Source: SXTU01 sp964496695
GTDB lineage: Bacteria > Verrucomicrobiota > Verrucomicrobiia > Limisphaerales > SXTU01
Direction of reading: 5' to 3'
NCBI GenBank assembly: GCA_964496695.1
Contig: CAZCBE010000024.1
Coordinates: 1-64,000, forward strand
Length of the DNA stretch: 64,000 nt
The translations under genes and the position numbers were made by a program. Below, piece after piece: positions 1-7,398 of this stretch; positions within the stretch are counted from its first letter, which is position 1, and every line of letters begins with the position of its first letter. The notes beneath the pieces are model-generated. The model was not told the DNA's origin. It made no database searches and was given only the letters and a program-made list of their open reading frames with translations.

Positions 1-406
1 TGATCGAACCGCCACTGAAGGCCTTGGAATTGTCCCCGCCAAAGTTGAGCACGCCACTCGACGCGACGGTCAGCCGCCCGGCCATGCTGCCGGCGGTCCA
101 CAGCAGGGTCTGGGTTCCAGTGCCGCCGCCGAGGGTCAGGGTGTCGAAGCTGGCACTGGTGTCCAGCGTCACCGAGTAAGTGCCGTTGGCGTTGATGATC
201 GCCGTGTCCCCCGCCCCGGGCACGAAGCCGCCGCTCCAGTTGGCACCGTCACTCCAGAAGCCGCCGGAGGTGTTCACCCAGGTCCGGGTGGCAGCCTCCA
301 AACCGGCGGGGTGGAGCAGCGGAGCCAGACAAACGAGCCAGAGCAGCCAGCTCCAGCAGATTCGGTGGGAGAACGTTGCGATCAGCGGGCGAGGGGTGGC
401 ATTCAT
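1..406 (-). CDS. Secreted beta-strand-rich surface protein, N-terminal part (truncated by window edge)
   Basis: Reading leftward from an ATG at 406, a frame without stops runs off the start of the window (135 codons seen). Residues 1-33 form a signal peptide: a short basic start, then a Trp/Leu-rich hydrophobic stretch (WSWLLWLVCLAPLL). The mature part begins with the pattern TRTWVN..GGFWSDGANWSGG..PGAGDTAIIN, then short Gly/Thr/Ser-rich strands. This W-x-W...P..gD.a.I signature is typical of autotransporter-associated beta-strand proteins that are very long and repetitive in Verrucomicrobia and Planctomycetes. The role is probably cell surface or extracellular; no catalytic domain is visible in this fragment. 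The rest of the gene and any C-terminal anchor lie outside the window. Confidence 0.75.
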   Translation of the reverse strand, partial: MNATPRPLIATFSHRICWSWLLWLVCLAPLLHPAGLEAATRTWVNTSGGFWSDGANWSGGFVPGAGDTAIINANGTYSVTLDTSASFDTLTLGGGTGTQTLLWTAGSMAGRLTVASSGVLNFGGDNSKAFSGGSI

Positions 407-604
407 GGCATGAAAAACGAACCAACTTCATTCCGAGCTATGCCACCATGCCATAGCAAACATGGGAGCCCCGGTAAAGCCGGAATTCAGCTCTATCTTC
501 TAAAGATGACGCCACTTAAATCAGGTGTGCGCCGCCCATCTGCTGGGCGTAAATCAGCTTTTGAGCACAGCGCCCGGCGTCATGTCTCGCCAGGGCAATG
601 GGTG

Positions 605-752
605 GCCGCTCTCCCTCACCCCGGCCCTCTCCCGCTGGGAGCGGGAGAAGCTTCGCCGCCGTCCTGACTAATCGAAGCGTCCCTTTGCCAACCCGTGCGG
701 ACGGCGTCGCCCCCTCTCCCAGCGGGAGAGGGCTGGGGTGAGGGAGAGCGGC
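605..752. repeat. Family A inverted repeat (CCCTCACCCCGGCCCTCTCCC type)
   Basis: Two arms of about 36 bp (605-640 and 717-752) are near-perfect inverted copies, with core CTCACCCCGGCCCTCTCCC. Similar elements occur near 5060-5520, 12420-12606, 26535-26664, 36084-36132, 37205-37255, 42668-42848, 48590-48740, 54145-54265 and 62262-62395. The rest of the 407-889 gap holds no convincing gene. The repeat creates a spurious in-frame N-terminal extension of argH. Confidence 0.85.
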
Positions 753-801
753 TACGAAATGCAGAGATGCGCCCTCCCGCTGTGCCCTCCGGATTCACTG
801 C

Positions 802-872
802 TCAAAACCTGATCTGCGCCCGGAGTATCTTTTTCGGGCCTTTCCCGCGTGACTTTCCCCTTGTCGGCCAAC
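802..872 (+). promoter_or_regulatory. Conserved leader upstream of argH, shared with the aldehyde dehydrogenase gene
   Basis: TCAAAACCTGATCTGC begins 88 nt before the argH ATG, and TTGTCGGCCAAC begins 29 nt before it. Both blocks recur at 52201 and 52250, 79 and 30 nt before the start of an aldehyde dehydrogenase gene, in the same orientation. No clean -10 box follows, so promoter, operator or plain repeat are all possible. Confidence 0.4.
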
Positions 873-889
873 AATGTTCGCCCCGTTTT

Positions 890-2290
890 ATGAGCAAGCA
901 GTCTCCCACCTCTCGCAGCGGTCGCTTCGCCAGCGGCCCCGGCGAGGACGTCGCACGGTTCACCGAATCCATCTCCTTTGACTGGCGGCTGTGGCGGCAT
1001 GACATCCAGGGCTCCATCGCCCACGCCACGATGCTTCAGCGCATCGGCGTGCTCAGCCGTGCGGAACTGAAGGCCATCCAGACGGGACTGATGGCGATTG
1101 CCAAGGAGATCGAGGCCGGCAAGTTCACCTGGAAGCCGGAACTCGAGGATGTCCACATGAACATCGAGGCGGAGCTGACCAAGCGTGTCCCCGCCGGCGC
1201 GAAGCTCCACACCGCCCGCTCACGCAATGACCAGATCGCCCTCGACGTCCGCATGTGGCTGCGCGACGAGATCGTCGAGTTCGCGCAGGAACTGCGGGAC
1301 CTGCAGCGTTCGCTCATCGAGTTGGGCGCGGCCAATGCGGTCGTCATCATCCCCGGCTACACCCATGTGCAGCGCGCCCAGCCGGTCTATTTCGCGCACC
1401 ACCTGCTGGCCTACGTCGAGATGCTGGACCGCGATCACGGCCGGCTCCTCGACTGCTTCAACCGCGTGAACGTCTGCCCGCTCGGCAGCGGCGCGATTGC
1501 CGGCTCCACGCTCCCGCTCGACCGCGAGTTCGTCGCGCAGGAACTCGGCTTCGTGGATGCCAAGGGCCGCCCCCAGGTCACGCAGAACTCCATGGACGCC
1601 GTGAGCGACCGCGACTTCGCCATCGAGTTTTGCTCCCTCGCCGCTTTGGTGGCGATGCACCTCTCGCGGTTGTCCGAGGACGTGATCCTCTGGGCGAGCA
1701 CGGAGTTCAACTTCATCAAGATCGCCGACGCCTACACGACTGGATCGTCGTTGATGCCGCAGAAGAAGAATCCCGACATTGCCGAACTCACGCGCGGGAA
1801 GACCGGCCGCGTGTATGGGAACCTGATGGCGCTCCTCACGCTGCTCAAGGGCCTGCCGATGACTTACAACCGCGACCTGCAGGAGGACAAGGAACGCCTC
1901 TTTGACACCGTGGACACGGTGCGCGCGAGCGCCCGGCTGACTGCCGCCATGCTACGCCACACCAGCGTGAACGCCGCCGTCTGCGCCGCCGCCGCCAGTG
2001 ATTCCGCGCTGCTCGCGACGGATCTGGCGGACTATCTCGTGCGGAAGGGGATTCCGTTCCGCCAGGCGCACCATGCGGTCGGTGAAATAGTTGCGATCGC
2101 CGAAAGGAATGGCTGCACACTCGCCGAGGCGACTGGCATGGGAGTAAAATTTGATGGAGTCGAGCTGACCATTGATCCCGCAGACGTCTTCGACCTCAAG
2201 AAGGCGATGGCGCGGCGCAACCTCACCGGCGCACCCGGCACCAAGGAAGTAGCGAAGCAGCTCGCGCGGTGGAAGCAGTTGCTGAAGTAG
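890..2290 (+). CDS. argH: Argininosuccinate lyase
   Basis: Cleaves argininosuccinate to arginine and fumarate, the last step of arginine synthesis; cytoplasmic homotetramer of the fumarase/aspartase superfamily. The 466-residue product matches the usual family length. The superfamily signature GSSLMPQKKNPD lies at about residues 285-296 with its catalytic serine, and the early conserved patches FTESISFDWRLW and HTARSRNDQIALD are present. I chose the ATG at 890 (MSKQSPTSRSG) because the open frame upstream to 695 encodes only repeat sequence (LPAGEGWGEGERL). No other arginine gene is adjacent, so it appears to be a single-gene unit. Its stop lies 11 nt from the convergent yjdM-like gene. Confidence 0.97.
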   Translation: MSKQSPTSRSGRFASGPGEDVARFTESISFDWRLWRHDIQGSIAHATMLQRIGVLSRAELKAIQTGLMAIAKEIEAGKFTWKPELEDVHMNIEAELTKRVPAGAKLHTARSRNDQIALDVRMWLRDEIVEFAQELRDLQRSLIELGAANAVVIIPGYTHVQRAQPVYFAHHLLAYVEMLDRDHGRLLDCFNRVNVCPLGSGAIAGSTLPLDREFVAQELGFVDAKGRPQVTQNSMDAVSDRDFAIEFCSLAALVAMHLSRLSEDVILWASTEFNFIKIADAYTTGSSLMPQKKNPDIAELTRGKTGRVYGNLMALLTLLKGLPMTYNRDLQEDKERLFDTVDTVRASARLTAAMLRHTSVNAAVCAAAASDSALLATDLADYLVRKGIPFRQAHHAVGEIVAIAERNGCTLAEATGMGVKFDGVELTIDPADVFDLKKAMARRNLTGAPGTKEVAKQLARWKQLLK

Positions 2291-2301
2291 TTGCGCACCC
2301 T

Positions 2302-2637
2302 TCAGGCCTTCTTTACAAAGCACGCCTTCAGCCCGACGGAGATCCCGTCCATCTTGCAGGAGATCTCGTGGTCGCCATCCACCAAACGGATGCCTTTGGC
2401 CTTGGTCCCGCCCTTGATGACCTGCGAGGAGCCTTTCAGCGGCAGGTCCTTGATCAAGGTGATTGAATCGCCATCCACCAGCACGTTGCCGTGAGCGTCC
2501 TTGACCACGCGCGGTCCGGCGGGCGCCTCGGGCTCCGGCGTGCGCTCCCACTCGTGGCCGCAGGTCACGCACTCCCAGCGCTCGGGGTGTTCCAGGACAT
2601 CGGCCATTTCGCACATCGGACAGGCAGGTTTGCTCAT
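2302..2637 (-). CDS. yjdM: PhnA/YjdM-type zinc-ribbon protein
   Basis: A 111-residue protein matching the YjdM (formerly PhnA) family: an N-terminal zinc ribbon (CPMC...CVTCG, residues 6-27) followed by a beta-rich PhnA domain (VLVDGDSITLIKDLPLKGSS...KGIRLVDGDHEI). The family was named for alkylphosphonate use, but E. coli YjdM is not needed for it and the biochemical role is unsettled. The length is full and the start ATG is clear. It converges on argH and has no phosphonate genes around it, so a phosphonate role is not supported here. Confidence 0.9.
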   Translation of the reverse strand: MSKPACPMCEMADVLEHPERWECVTCGHEWERTPEPEAPAGPRVVKDAHGNVLVDGDSITLIKDLPLKGSSQVIKGGTKAKGIRLVDGDHEISCKMDGISVGLKACFVKKA

Positions 2638-2726
2638 AAAAGAGCCAGCCTAGCGTCGCACTGTGGCCGGGTTCAATCGCGCACTTGCTGCACGGGCGCA
2701 TGTTGACCCAGTCGCGCGCGCGGCCA

Positions 2727-3155
2727 TCAGCTTTTCCGCTCCCACCGGAACTTGCGCTCCCCCTCCTGGATCGGCAGGTCGTTGATGCTGGCGAAGCGGA
2801 ACTTCATGCAGCCAAGTTCGTCGAACTCCCAGTTCTCGTTGCCGTAGGCGCGATACCACTGCCCGGAGTCATCATGGAATTCATACTCGAACCGCACCGC
2901 GATGCGGTTGCCGGTGAAGGCCCACAGCTCCTTCTTCAGCCGGTAGTCCAGCTCGCGGTTCCACTTGCGCCGGAGAAACTCGACCACCTGCGCGCGACCG
3001 TTCACGAACTCGGACCGGTTGCGCCAGTGGGTGTCCTCCGTGTAGGCGAGCGACACGCGTTCGGGGTCACGGCTGTTCCAGGCGTCCTCGGCGGCCTGGA
3101 CTTTCTGGCGCGCGGTGGCCTCGGTGAAGGGCGGCAGGGGCGGGCGTGGGTTCAT
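2727..3155 (-). CDS. DUF1348 / NTF2-like fold protein
   Basis: A 142-residue protein with the nuclear-transport-factor-2-like (SnoaL-like) fold of the DUF1348 family. The recognisable run is RVSLAYTEDTHWRNRSEF, then EFLRRKWNRELDYRLKKELW, and a C-terminal W-E-F-D-E-x-G-x-M-x-x-R-x-A-S-I-N-D-x-P-I pattern. Members are small cytoplasmic proteins of unknown substrate. Its ATG overlaps the stop of the upstream PNPOx-like gene by 4 nt (3152-3155), so the two are almost certainly co-translated. Confidence 0.9.
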   Translation of the reverse strand: MNPRPPLPPFTEATARQKVQAAEDAWNSRDPERVSLAYTEDTHWRNRSEFVNGRAQVVEFLRRKWNRELDYRLKKELWAFTGNRIAVRFEYEFHDDSGQWYRAYGNENWEFDELGCMKFRFASINDLPIQEGERKFRWERKS

Positions 3156-3754
3156 ACGGGCTTGTGTTTCAACTGAGACTCCAGTTCGGCGATGCGCCGC
3201 TCCAGCGGCGCGGTCACGGCGCGCACCTCCTCCTCGGTGTAGCGCGGGGTGATGTGCTGCGAGCAGTTCCAGTCGAAGCTGATCACGTCCACGAGGAACA
3301 GCCGCTCGACCTTGGGGCGCAGTTCCGGCGCAGGCGTGAGCCGGTCCACGAGCGCGGGCTGGTCGCGGGCGTCGAGCACCCGCGCATGGCCGAGCAGTTT
3401 CAACCGCTCCCGGCGCGGATAATCCATGAGAAACAGCGCGACGCGGTCGTTGGCCGCGAGGTTGCCCGTGCTCAGGAGCTGGCGGTTGCCCCTGAAGTCG
3501 GCGAAGCCCAGCAAGTGCGGGTCGAGCACCTTGAGAAACCTCGTCGGGCCGCCGCGATGCTGCACGTAAGGCCAGCCGTCACGGTTCACGCTGGCCAGAT
3601 AGAAACTGTCGCGCCCGGCGATGAACGCCATCTCCTCCTCGCCCAGCGGATCGCGTTCAGGCTGGGGCGGGACGGTTTGCGCCCGCCCATAGTAGTGCGC
3701 CTGCGCGGCCAGCACCTCCGGGGTGAAGCAAGTTTCAAGATAGCGACCAGCCAT
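3152..3754 (-). CDS. Pyridoxamine 5'-phosphate oxidase-like flavin-binding protein
   Basis: A 200-residue protein of the PNPOx-like split-barrel family. The flavin-binding barrel covers about residues 40-140: FIAGRDSFYLASVNRDGWPYVQHRGGP, then LLGFADFRGNRQLLSTGNLAANDRVALFLMDYP. Such proteins bind FMN or F420 and reduce or sense small molecules; the substrate here is unknown. The C-terminal 40 residues look like a short coiled coil (EEEVRAVTAPLERRIAELESQL). It is the first gene of a two-gene unit with the overlapping DUF1348 gene. It is not a true PdxH, lacking the C-terminal substrate-binding signature. Confidence 0.88.
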   Translation of the reverse strand: MAGRYLETCFTPEVLAAQAHYYGRAQTVPPQPERDPLGEEEMAFIAGRDSFYLASVNRDGWPYVQHRGGPTRFLKVLDPHLLGFADFRGNRQLLSTGNLAANDRVALFLMDYPRRERLKLLGHARVLDARDQPALVDRLTPAPELRPKVERLFLVDVISFDWNCSQHITPRYTEEEVRAVTAPLERRIAELESQLKHKPV

Positions 3755-3790
3755 GCATGGTGAGGGTTGAGGTTGATTTCTGGTGACGGC

Positions 3791-4252
3791 TCACGGCTTG
3801 CCGCCAAAACTCACATGGTCATCCAGGTCGAGGTAATCAAACCACGTCTTCATGTCCTCACGCGTCTTGCTCAACGCACCGATCCGCGTGGCGAAAAGCT
3901 CAAGCGTTTCCAGGTCACCGTCCGGCCCGCGCTCATTGTGGAAGGCGCTCCAGTGCTGGATCTCCCAGGCCTCGCGGCGCTGCGGGGCGGCGGCCTGCAC
4001 CCACTCCAGAATTTCGCCGTCACCCTTGCCGGCGGCCAGTTCGGCCTTCAACGCCTCGGGCGTGATCCCGGTGAAGCGAAACCAGTGCCGGTCAATGGGG
4101 TTGTTGTATTTGTATTCGCCCGCCGTGTCGGCGAGGTCAGCGCGCCCCTTGTCGAGGATGCGGGCCAGGAGGACGTAGCCGCCGAGGCGCACGCGCGGAC
4201 TGCGCGGGGGTCGCTGGGTCAGGTTGGGAGCGGGGTTCAAGTTTCCATTCAT
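3791..4252 (-). CDS. DUF5069 domain protein
   Basis: A protein of about 153 residues with the DUF5069 pattern: P-R-S-P-R-V-R-L-G-G-Y-V-L-L-A-R-I-L-D-K-G-R-A near the start, then YKYNNPIDRHWFRFTGI and a C-terminal MKTWFDYLDLDDHVSFGGKP. The family is common in Verrucomicrobia and Planctomycetes with no known function. I place the start at ATG 4252 (MNGNLNP); the frame stays open to 4399 but the extra 49 residues are low-complexity and not family-like. It stands alone on the minus strand. Confidence 0.85.
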   Translation of the reverse strand: MNGNLNPAPNLTQRPPRSPRVRLGGYVLLARILDKGRADLADTAGEYKYNNPIDRHWFRFTGITPEALKAELAAGKGDGEILEWVQAAAPQRREAWEIQHWSAFHNERGPDGDLETLELFATRIGALSKTREDMKTWFDYLDLDDHVSFGGKP

Positions 4253-4417
4253 GCCGGGCAGTGTAGCCGGGGTGGCCACGTTCTGCAAAGTCGCCGAAGC
4301 GGGCGGCCGGGCGGGCAGCCGCCTGGCTGAAAAAGAGCGGAGCACCGAGCATGGCTCGGTCTGAGCGGAATGCTCGGCGCTCCTTCTGCGGCGACTCATG
4401 CGCCGCCAGGCCAGGGC

Positions 4418-4822
4418 TTATTTGTCGTAGGTGGCCTGCGCCGACTTGCGGGCCGTGTCCAAGTGGATCAACGCAGTCTCGAAAGACCTCCGGGCCTGCT
4501 CCCAGGTCAGCTCGTCCGCGTTGGCCAGGTTCTCAAACAGCGGGTCGATGTCCGCCCGCTGATCCCGCAGCGAATTGACCGTCTGTTCCGCAACCGCATC
4601 GCTCTGGAGCGAGGCCACCGTGTTGCCCAGCGCGGCGATTCGTTGATCCATCTCCAGCAGGCTCAGATAGGTGGCGGCCACATAGACGGCCCGTTGGCCG
4701 GGGCTTTTGACCTTCACCTCCGTGATCCTTTCCGGCGTGAACCTGACAGCCTGTTTGGTATGCTCACAGCCCGTGAGCACCAAGGTGGCCGCCAGCGCGG
4801 CCAGGAGAAATATCGCTTTCAT
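4418..4822 (-). CDS. Small lipoprotein, paralogue of the gene at 5747-6253
   Basis: A 134-residue predicted lipoprotein. Residues 1-18 are a signal peptide ending in the lipobox LTGC, so Cys19 would be lipidated. The mature part is helical and charged, with the run SLRDQRADIDPLFENL near residue 90, matching SLRELRAQVDPLFEEL in the second lipoprotein 0.9 kb upstream. No known domain is recognised. The start ATG at 4822 follows a GAAAGG ribosome-binding site; the longer open frame to 4939 covers the conserved leader instead. Probably periplasmic and coiled-coil-like; function unknown. Confidence 0.82.
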   Translation of the reverse strand: MKAIFLLAALAATLVLTGCEHTKQAVRFTPERITEVKVKSPGQRAVYVAATYLSLLEMDQRIAALGNTVASLQSDAVAEQTVNSLRDQRADIDPLFENLANADELTWEQARRSFETALIHLDTARKSAQATYDK

Positions 4823-4875
4823 GGTTTTGCCTTTCGGTTTGGAAGTTAACTGCACGAATGGATCTGCCGCAGGCA

Positions 4876-4922
4876 GGTCCGTGAAGAGTTGGACCCCGGC
4901 CAAAAGACGCCGTTCAAGAACA
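4876..4922 (-). promoter_or_regulatory. Conserved leader of lipoprotein 1
   Basis: On the minus strand this reads TTCTTGAACG, a TTTT tract about 5-7 nt later, then GTCCAACTCTTCACGGACC. The same order recurs before the paralogous lipoprotein (6301-6350) with TTCTTGAACG and GTCGAACTCTTTACGGACC, although the intervening sequences differ. A shared promoter, possibly for an alternative sigma factor (TGAAC then GTC after 17-18 nt), is plausible. Confidence 0.45.
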
Positions 4923-5039
4923 TCTGGCTTGCGCCCCACCGTCCGCGTTCCTCTGGCAGAAGCGCCGCGGCAAACATCAAGTTGAACGCGATGGCTTTGA
5001 CGCGCGCCAAGTTCCGATGTGGATGGCGAGCTCGCTCGT

Positions 5040-5560
5040 CGAGTTCGTGCGCGCGCTTTCCCCTCACCCCGGCCCCTCTCTCTGGGGGAGACGGAGAGTC
5101 ACCGCCCGCGTTCGTGGAAAACGCGCCCGCTCATTGCTCCGTGGCAGGCTGACTGGCTCCCTGCCCACGAACCTCCCGGCGCGCACCCTTGCCCCGGCGC
5201 TAATGGATACGGCCTCGCCGAACCACTGGCGTGCTCGGGTCTCCCGCTCCTCCATGGAATGGAGGAAAGGGCCGGGGAGAGGAGGGGCGGCAGGTCCAGT
5301 TGCGTTGGGAGCGGGTCGAAGCACCCCTCTCCCCGGCCCTCTCCCCGCTCGTGCCTCGCAGGGCGAGGGAGACGGAGGTGCGTCGTAGCAGGAATGCGGT
5401 CGCGAACTCGCTGCCGGCCACTGGTCCCGGCACGAAGGGGAGGTTCAAGGGCTGAAATCGCGGCAGTTGGCAGGCCGTGGGTTCTCTCCCGGAGGGAGAG
5501 GGCTGGGGTGAGGGGAAAGGAACCATCCGTGGTTCCAGCGGCCTCTCCATGGCCCGCATC
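5040..5560. repeat. Composite of family A inverted repeats
   Basis: Several partial family A palindromes are stacked here (near 5059-5105, 5258-5290, 5323-5385 and 5480-5523). The whole gap 4823-5746 shows no plausible gene. Only repeat-encoded open frames with strongly skewed Arg/Pro/Ser content are present. Confidence 0.75.
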
Positions 5561-5746
5561 CAGGCTTGATATAGCTGGCACGTTGCAGCAGCGACTTATT
5601 TCTCGGTGATGTTGTCGTGAGTCACGAGCTTGTAGGGCTTGGAGATTCCCTCCTCTGCAAAAGCAAAGACGGTCGCGGCGTCTGCCGCGGCCGTCCTTGC
5701 ACATGCCGTCTGAGCAAGGGCTCAGTCGGTCACGCCTACGACGAGC

Positions 5747-6253
5747 TTAGTCGCCGTAGGTCTCCTTCGCGTCTTGATAGACGCGCTCCAGTTCAGCGAA
5801 GGCCATTTCATAGGCCTGCTTGGCGTCATCCCAGGCTTCCGGGCTCGCTTTCTTCAGCTCCTCGAACAGCGGGTCCACCTGGGCGCGCAGCTCGCGCAAC
5901 GACTCGATCGTCTGCAGGGCCGCCTCATCGGTGTTGAGGGACAGGATCTTGTCGTTCAGCTCGTTGATGTTCTGGTCCATGCTGGCCAGATGTTCCGTCT
6001 GGAAGGCCACGAACTGGTCACGCATGTCAGCCGGGTAGGGCTGGGTGACGTCCGCGGGTTCCTTGGGCTCCTGCTTCACAATCTCCGTCGGTTCCGGCAT
6101 GGGCGGCAGGGCGGTGGTTTCCGTCCTGGTGGCCTGCTCCTGGGCCGGCGGGGCATTGCGGTCGGAGTCGGACTGTCGGCTCAGTTTGGACTCATCACAG
6201 CCGGCCAGCACGAAGGCTGCGGCCAGCACGGCCAATGGGTATATGGGTTTCAT
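5747..6253 (-). CDS. Small lipoprotein, paralogue of the gene at 4418-4822
   Basis: A 168-residue predicted lipoprotein with lipobox LAGC (Cys19) after a hydrophobic signal (MKPIYPLAVLAAAFV). A Pro/Glu-rich linker (about residues 30-75) follows, then a helical domain with ELNDKILSLNTDEAALQTIE and ELRAQVDPLFEELKKASPEAW that parallels its downstream paralogue. Differences are mainly in the linker. The start is ATG 6253; the open frame continues upstream to 6427 only through the conserved leader. No enzyme motif is visible. The pair probably arose by duplication and may act together in the periplasm or on the outer membrane; that is inference. Confidence 0.82.
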   Translation of the reverse strand: MKPIYPLAVLAAAFVLAGCDESKLSRQSDSDRNAPPAQEQATRTETTALPPMPEPTEIVKQEPKEPADVTQPYPADMRDQFVAFQTEHLASMDQNINELNDKILSLNTDEAALQTIESLRELRAQVDPLFEELKKASPEAWDDAKQAYEMAFAELERVYQDAKETYGD

Positions 6254-6300
6254 GACATTGCCTTTCACTTTTGGTTCGTTTCTCACGCACCCGCGACCGG

Positions 6301-6350
6301 CGGGTCCGTAAAGAGTTCGACATCCGTAAAAGTAGCCGCGTTCAAGAACA
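6301..6350 (-). promoter_or_regulatory. Conserved leader of lipoprotein 2
   Basis: Second copy of the leader described at 4876-4922: TTCTTGAACG, TTTT tract, then GTCGAACTCTTTACGGACC on the minus strand. The order is the same as in copy 1, with a spacer one base longer and similar distance to the ATG, which argues for function rather than chance. Confidence 0.45.
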
Positions 6351-6435
6351 AAATTAGCCCGGCAACTCTCTTGTTTCCCTGCCGGCGGGTTTATGCCATG
6401 TTTCGTCGAGCCAGCTTCAACCGCCACTCCAACCT

Positions 6436-7194
6436 ATGTCGCTTCGTTCCGTCCTGCGCGAACGCGCCGGATTCACCCTCATCGAACTGCTCGTCGTCAT
6501 CGCGATCATTGCGATCCTGGCGGGCATGCTCTTGCCGGCCTTGTCGCAGGCCAAGGCGAAGGGCAAGGCCATCAAATGCGTGAGCAATGTCCGCCAGCAG
6601 ATGATGGGCAGCATCCTCTACTCGGATGACAACCGGGACCTCCTGCCGCCGGGCCACTTCCGCTGGGTGAACGGCGCCACCATCACCGAGACCTGGGCCG
6701 AACACCTGATGCCCTATCTCGGGACCACCAACATGTTCCGCTGCCCCAGTGCGCCGCCCAACGTGGTCGAGCGGGTCTGGGGCATCTGCATCATTCGCAA
6801 CAACTACGCGCTCAACTTCGACATCGGCAAGCGGGCCACGGAGGTCCCCACCTCGAAGGCCATGGTGGTGCGGCCCAGCGGGACCGTCTCCATGACCGAC
6901 GGCGGCACCCTGGCCGTGGCTTCGCCCTCCGGGGCGGTCGCCGTGACGACCGCCTCCACCTACAAGCCCGGGTGCTGGATTCTGATCCGGCCCGCCGGCA
7001 GTGACGTAGGATTTGGAGACATTCAGGCCACAACCATGGGCTCAGGCAATTCGCCGGACTGGGGCGGCCCGCATCTGCGCCACAGCAAGCGCAGCAACGT
7101 GAGCTTCGTGGATGGTCATGTGGACACGATGGAATCGGCCACCTGGTATTACTCCAACACGCCGTGGACCGACCCCGCGCTGGGCGGCCCGTGA
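6436..7194 (+). CDS. Type II secretion/type IV pilus-like pseudopilin with H-X9-DG motif
   Basis: A 252-residue prepilin-like protein. The type III signal is RAG|FTLIELLVVIAIIAIL (residues 10-28): basic leader, Gly at -1, Phe at +1, Glu at +5, then a hydrophobic helix. The C-terminal region ends with HSKRSNVSFVDGH, an exact H-X9-DG motif of the pseudopilin family expanded in Verrucomicrobia, Lentisphaerae and Planctomycetes. A prepilin peptidase would cleave after Gly12 and methylate Phe13; the protein would sit in the inner membrane with a periplasmic domain. Such genomes carry dozens of stand-alone copies whose role is unclear; there are no secretion genes next to it. Confidence 0.93.
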   Translation: MSLRSVLRERAGFTLIELLVVIAIIAILAGMLLPALSQAKAKGKAIKCVSNVRQQMMGSILYSDDNRDLLPPGHFRWVNGATITETWAEHLMPYLGTTNMFRCPSAPPNVVERVWGICIIRNNYALNFDIGKRATEVPTSKAMVVRPSGTVSMTDGGTLAVASPSGAVAVTTASTYKPGCWILIRPAGSDVGFGDIQATTMGSGNSPDWGGPHLRHSKRSNVSFVDGHVDTMESATWYYSNTPWTDPALGGP

Positions 7195-7230
7195 AGCGTT
7201 CGTGAGGCGGATACGCTGGTCCGCCGGCAA

Positions 7231-7333
7231 GCGCGGAACGCGGCGTTCACGCCGCAGAAAGCTGCGGTTGCTATAACAGGTTCGAATCATCTTGGACCTG
7301 CTCCCGTTTCTGCGGCCTGAAGGCCGCGCTCCT
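7231..7333. repeat. Family H inverted repeat (GGCGTTCACGCCGC type)
   Basis: Left arm GCGGCGTTCACGCCGCAGAA and right arm TCTGCGGCCTGAAGGCCGCG flank a spacer with GGTTCGAAT. The same element in the opposite orientation lies at 42496-42600, including the GGTTCGAA spacer and CTCCCGTTTCTGCGGCCTG. Confidence 0.8.
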
Positions 7334-7398
7334 TTCCAAACGCACCTCCGGTCCAGGGTTGCGGCGGCGGCGCGGCGCTTGGTAGCATCGCCCTCAGC

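Noticed and set aside
695..889. N-terminal extension of argH to 695
   Set aside because: The 65 extra codons translate repeat family A (LPAGEGWGEGERL) and the leader; the known family starts near MSKQSPTSRSG.
5596..5712. Minus-strand frame ending KPYKLVTHDNITEK, like the end of a sugar-binding protein
   Set aside because: Only about 38 codons after a stop, and part of it is a GC palindrome; too weak to call a pseudogene, although a sugar permease lies 2 kb away.
7275..7300. GGTTCGAATC resembling a tRNA T-arm
   Set aside because: No cloverleaf can be built around it, and the same GGTTCGAA word recurs at 42540 in a second copy of repeat family H.
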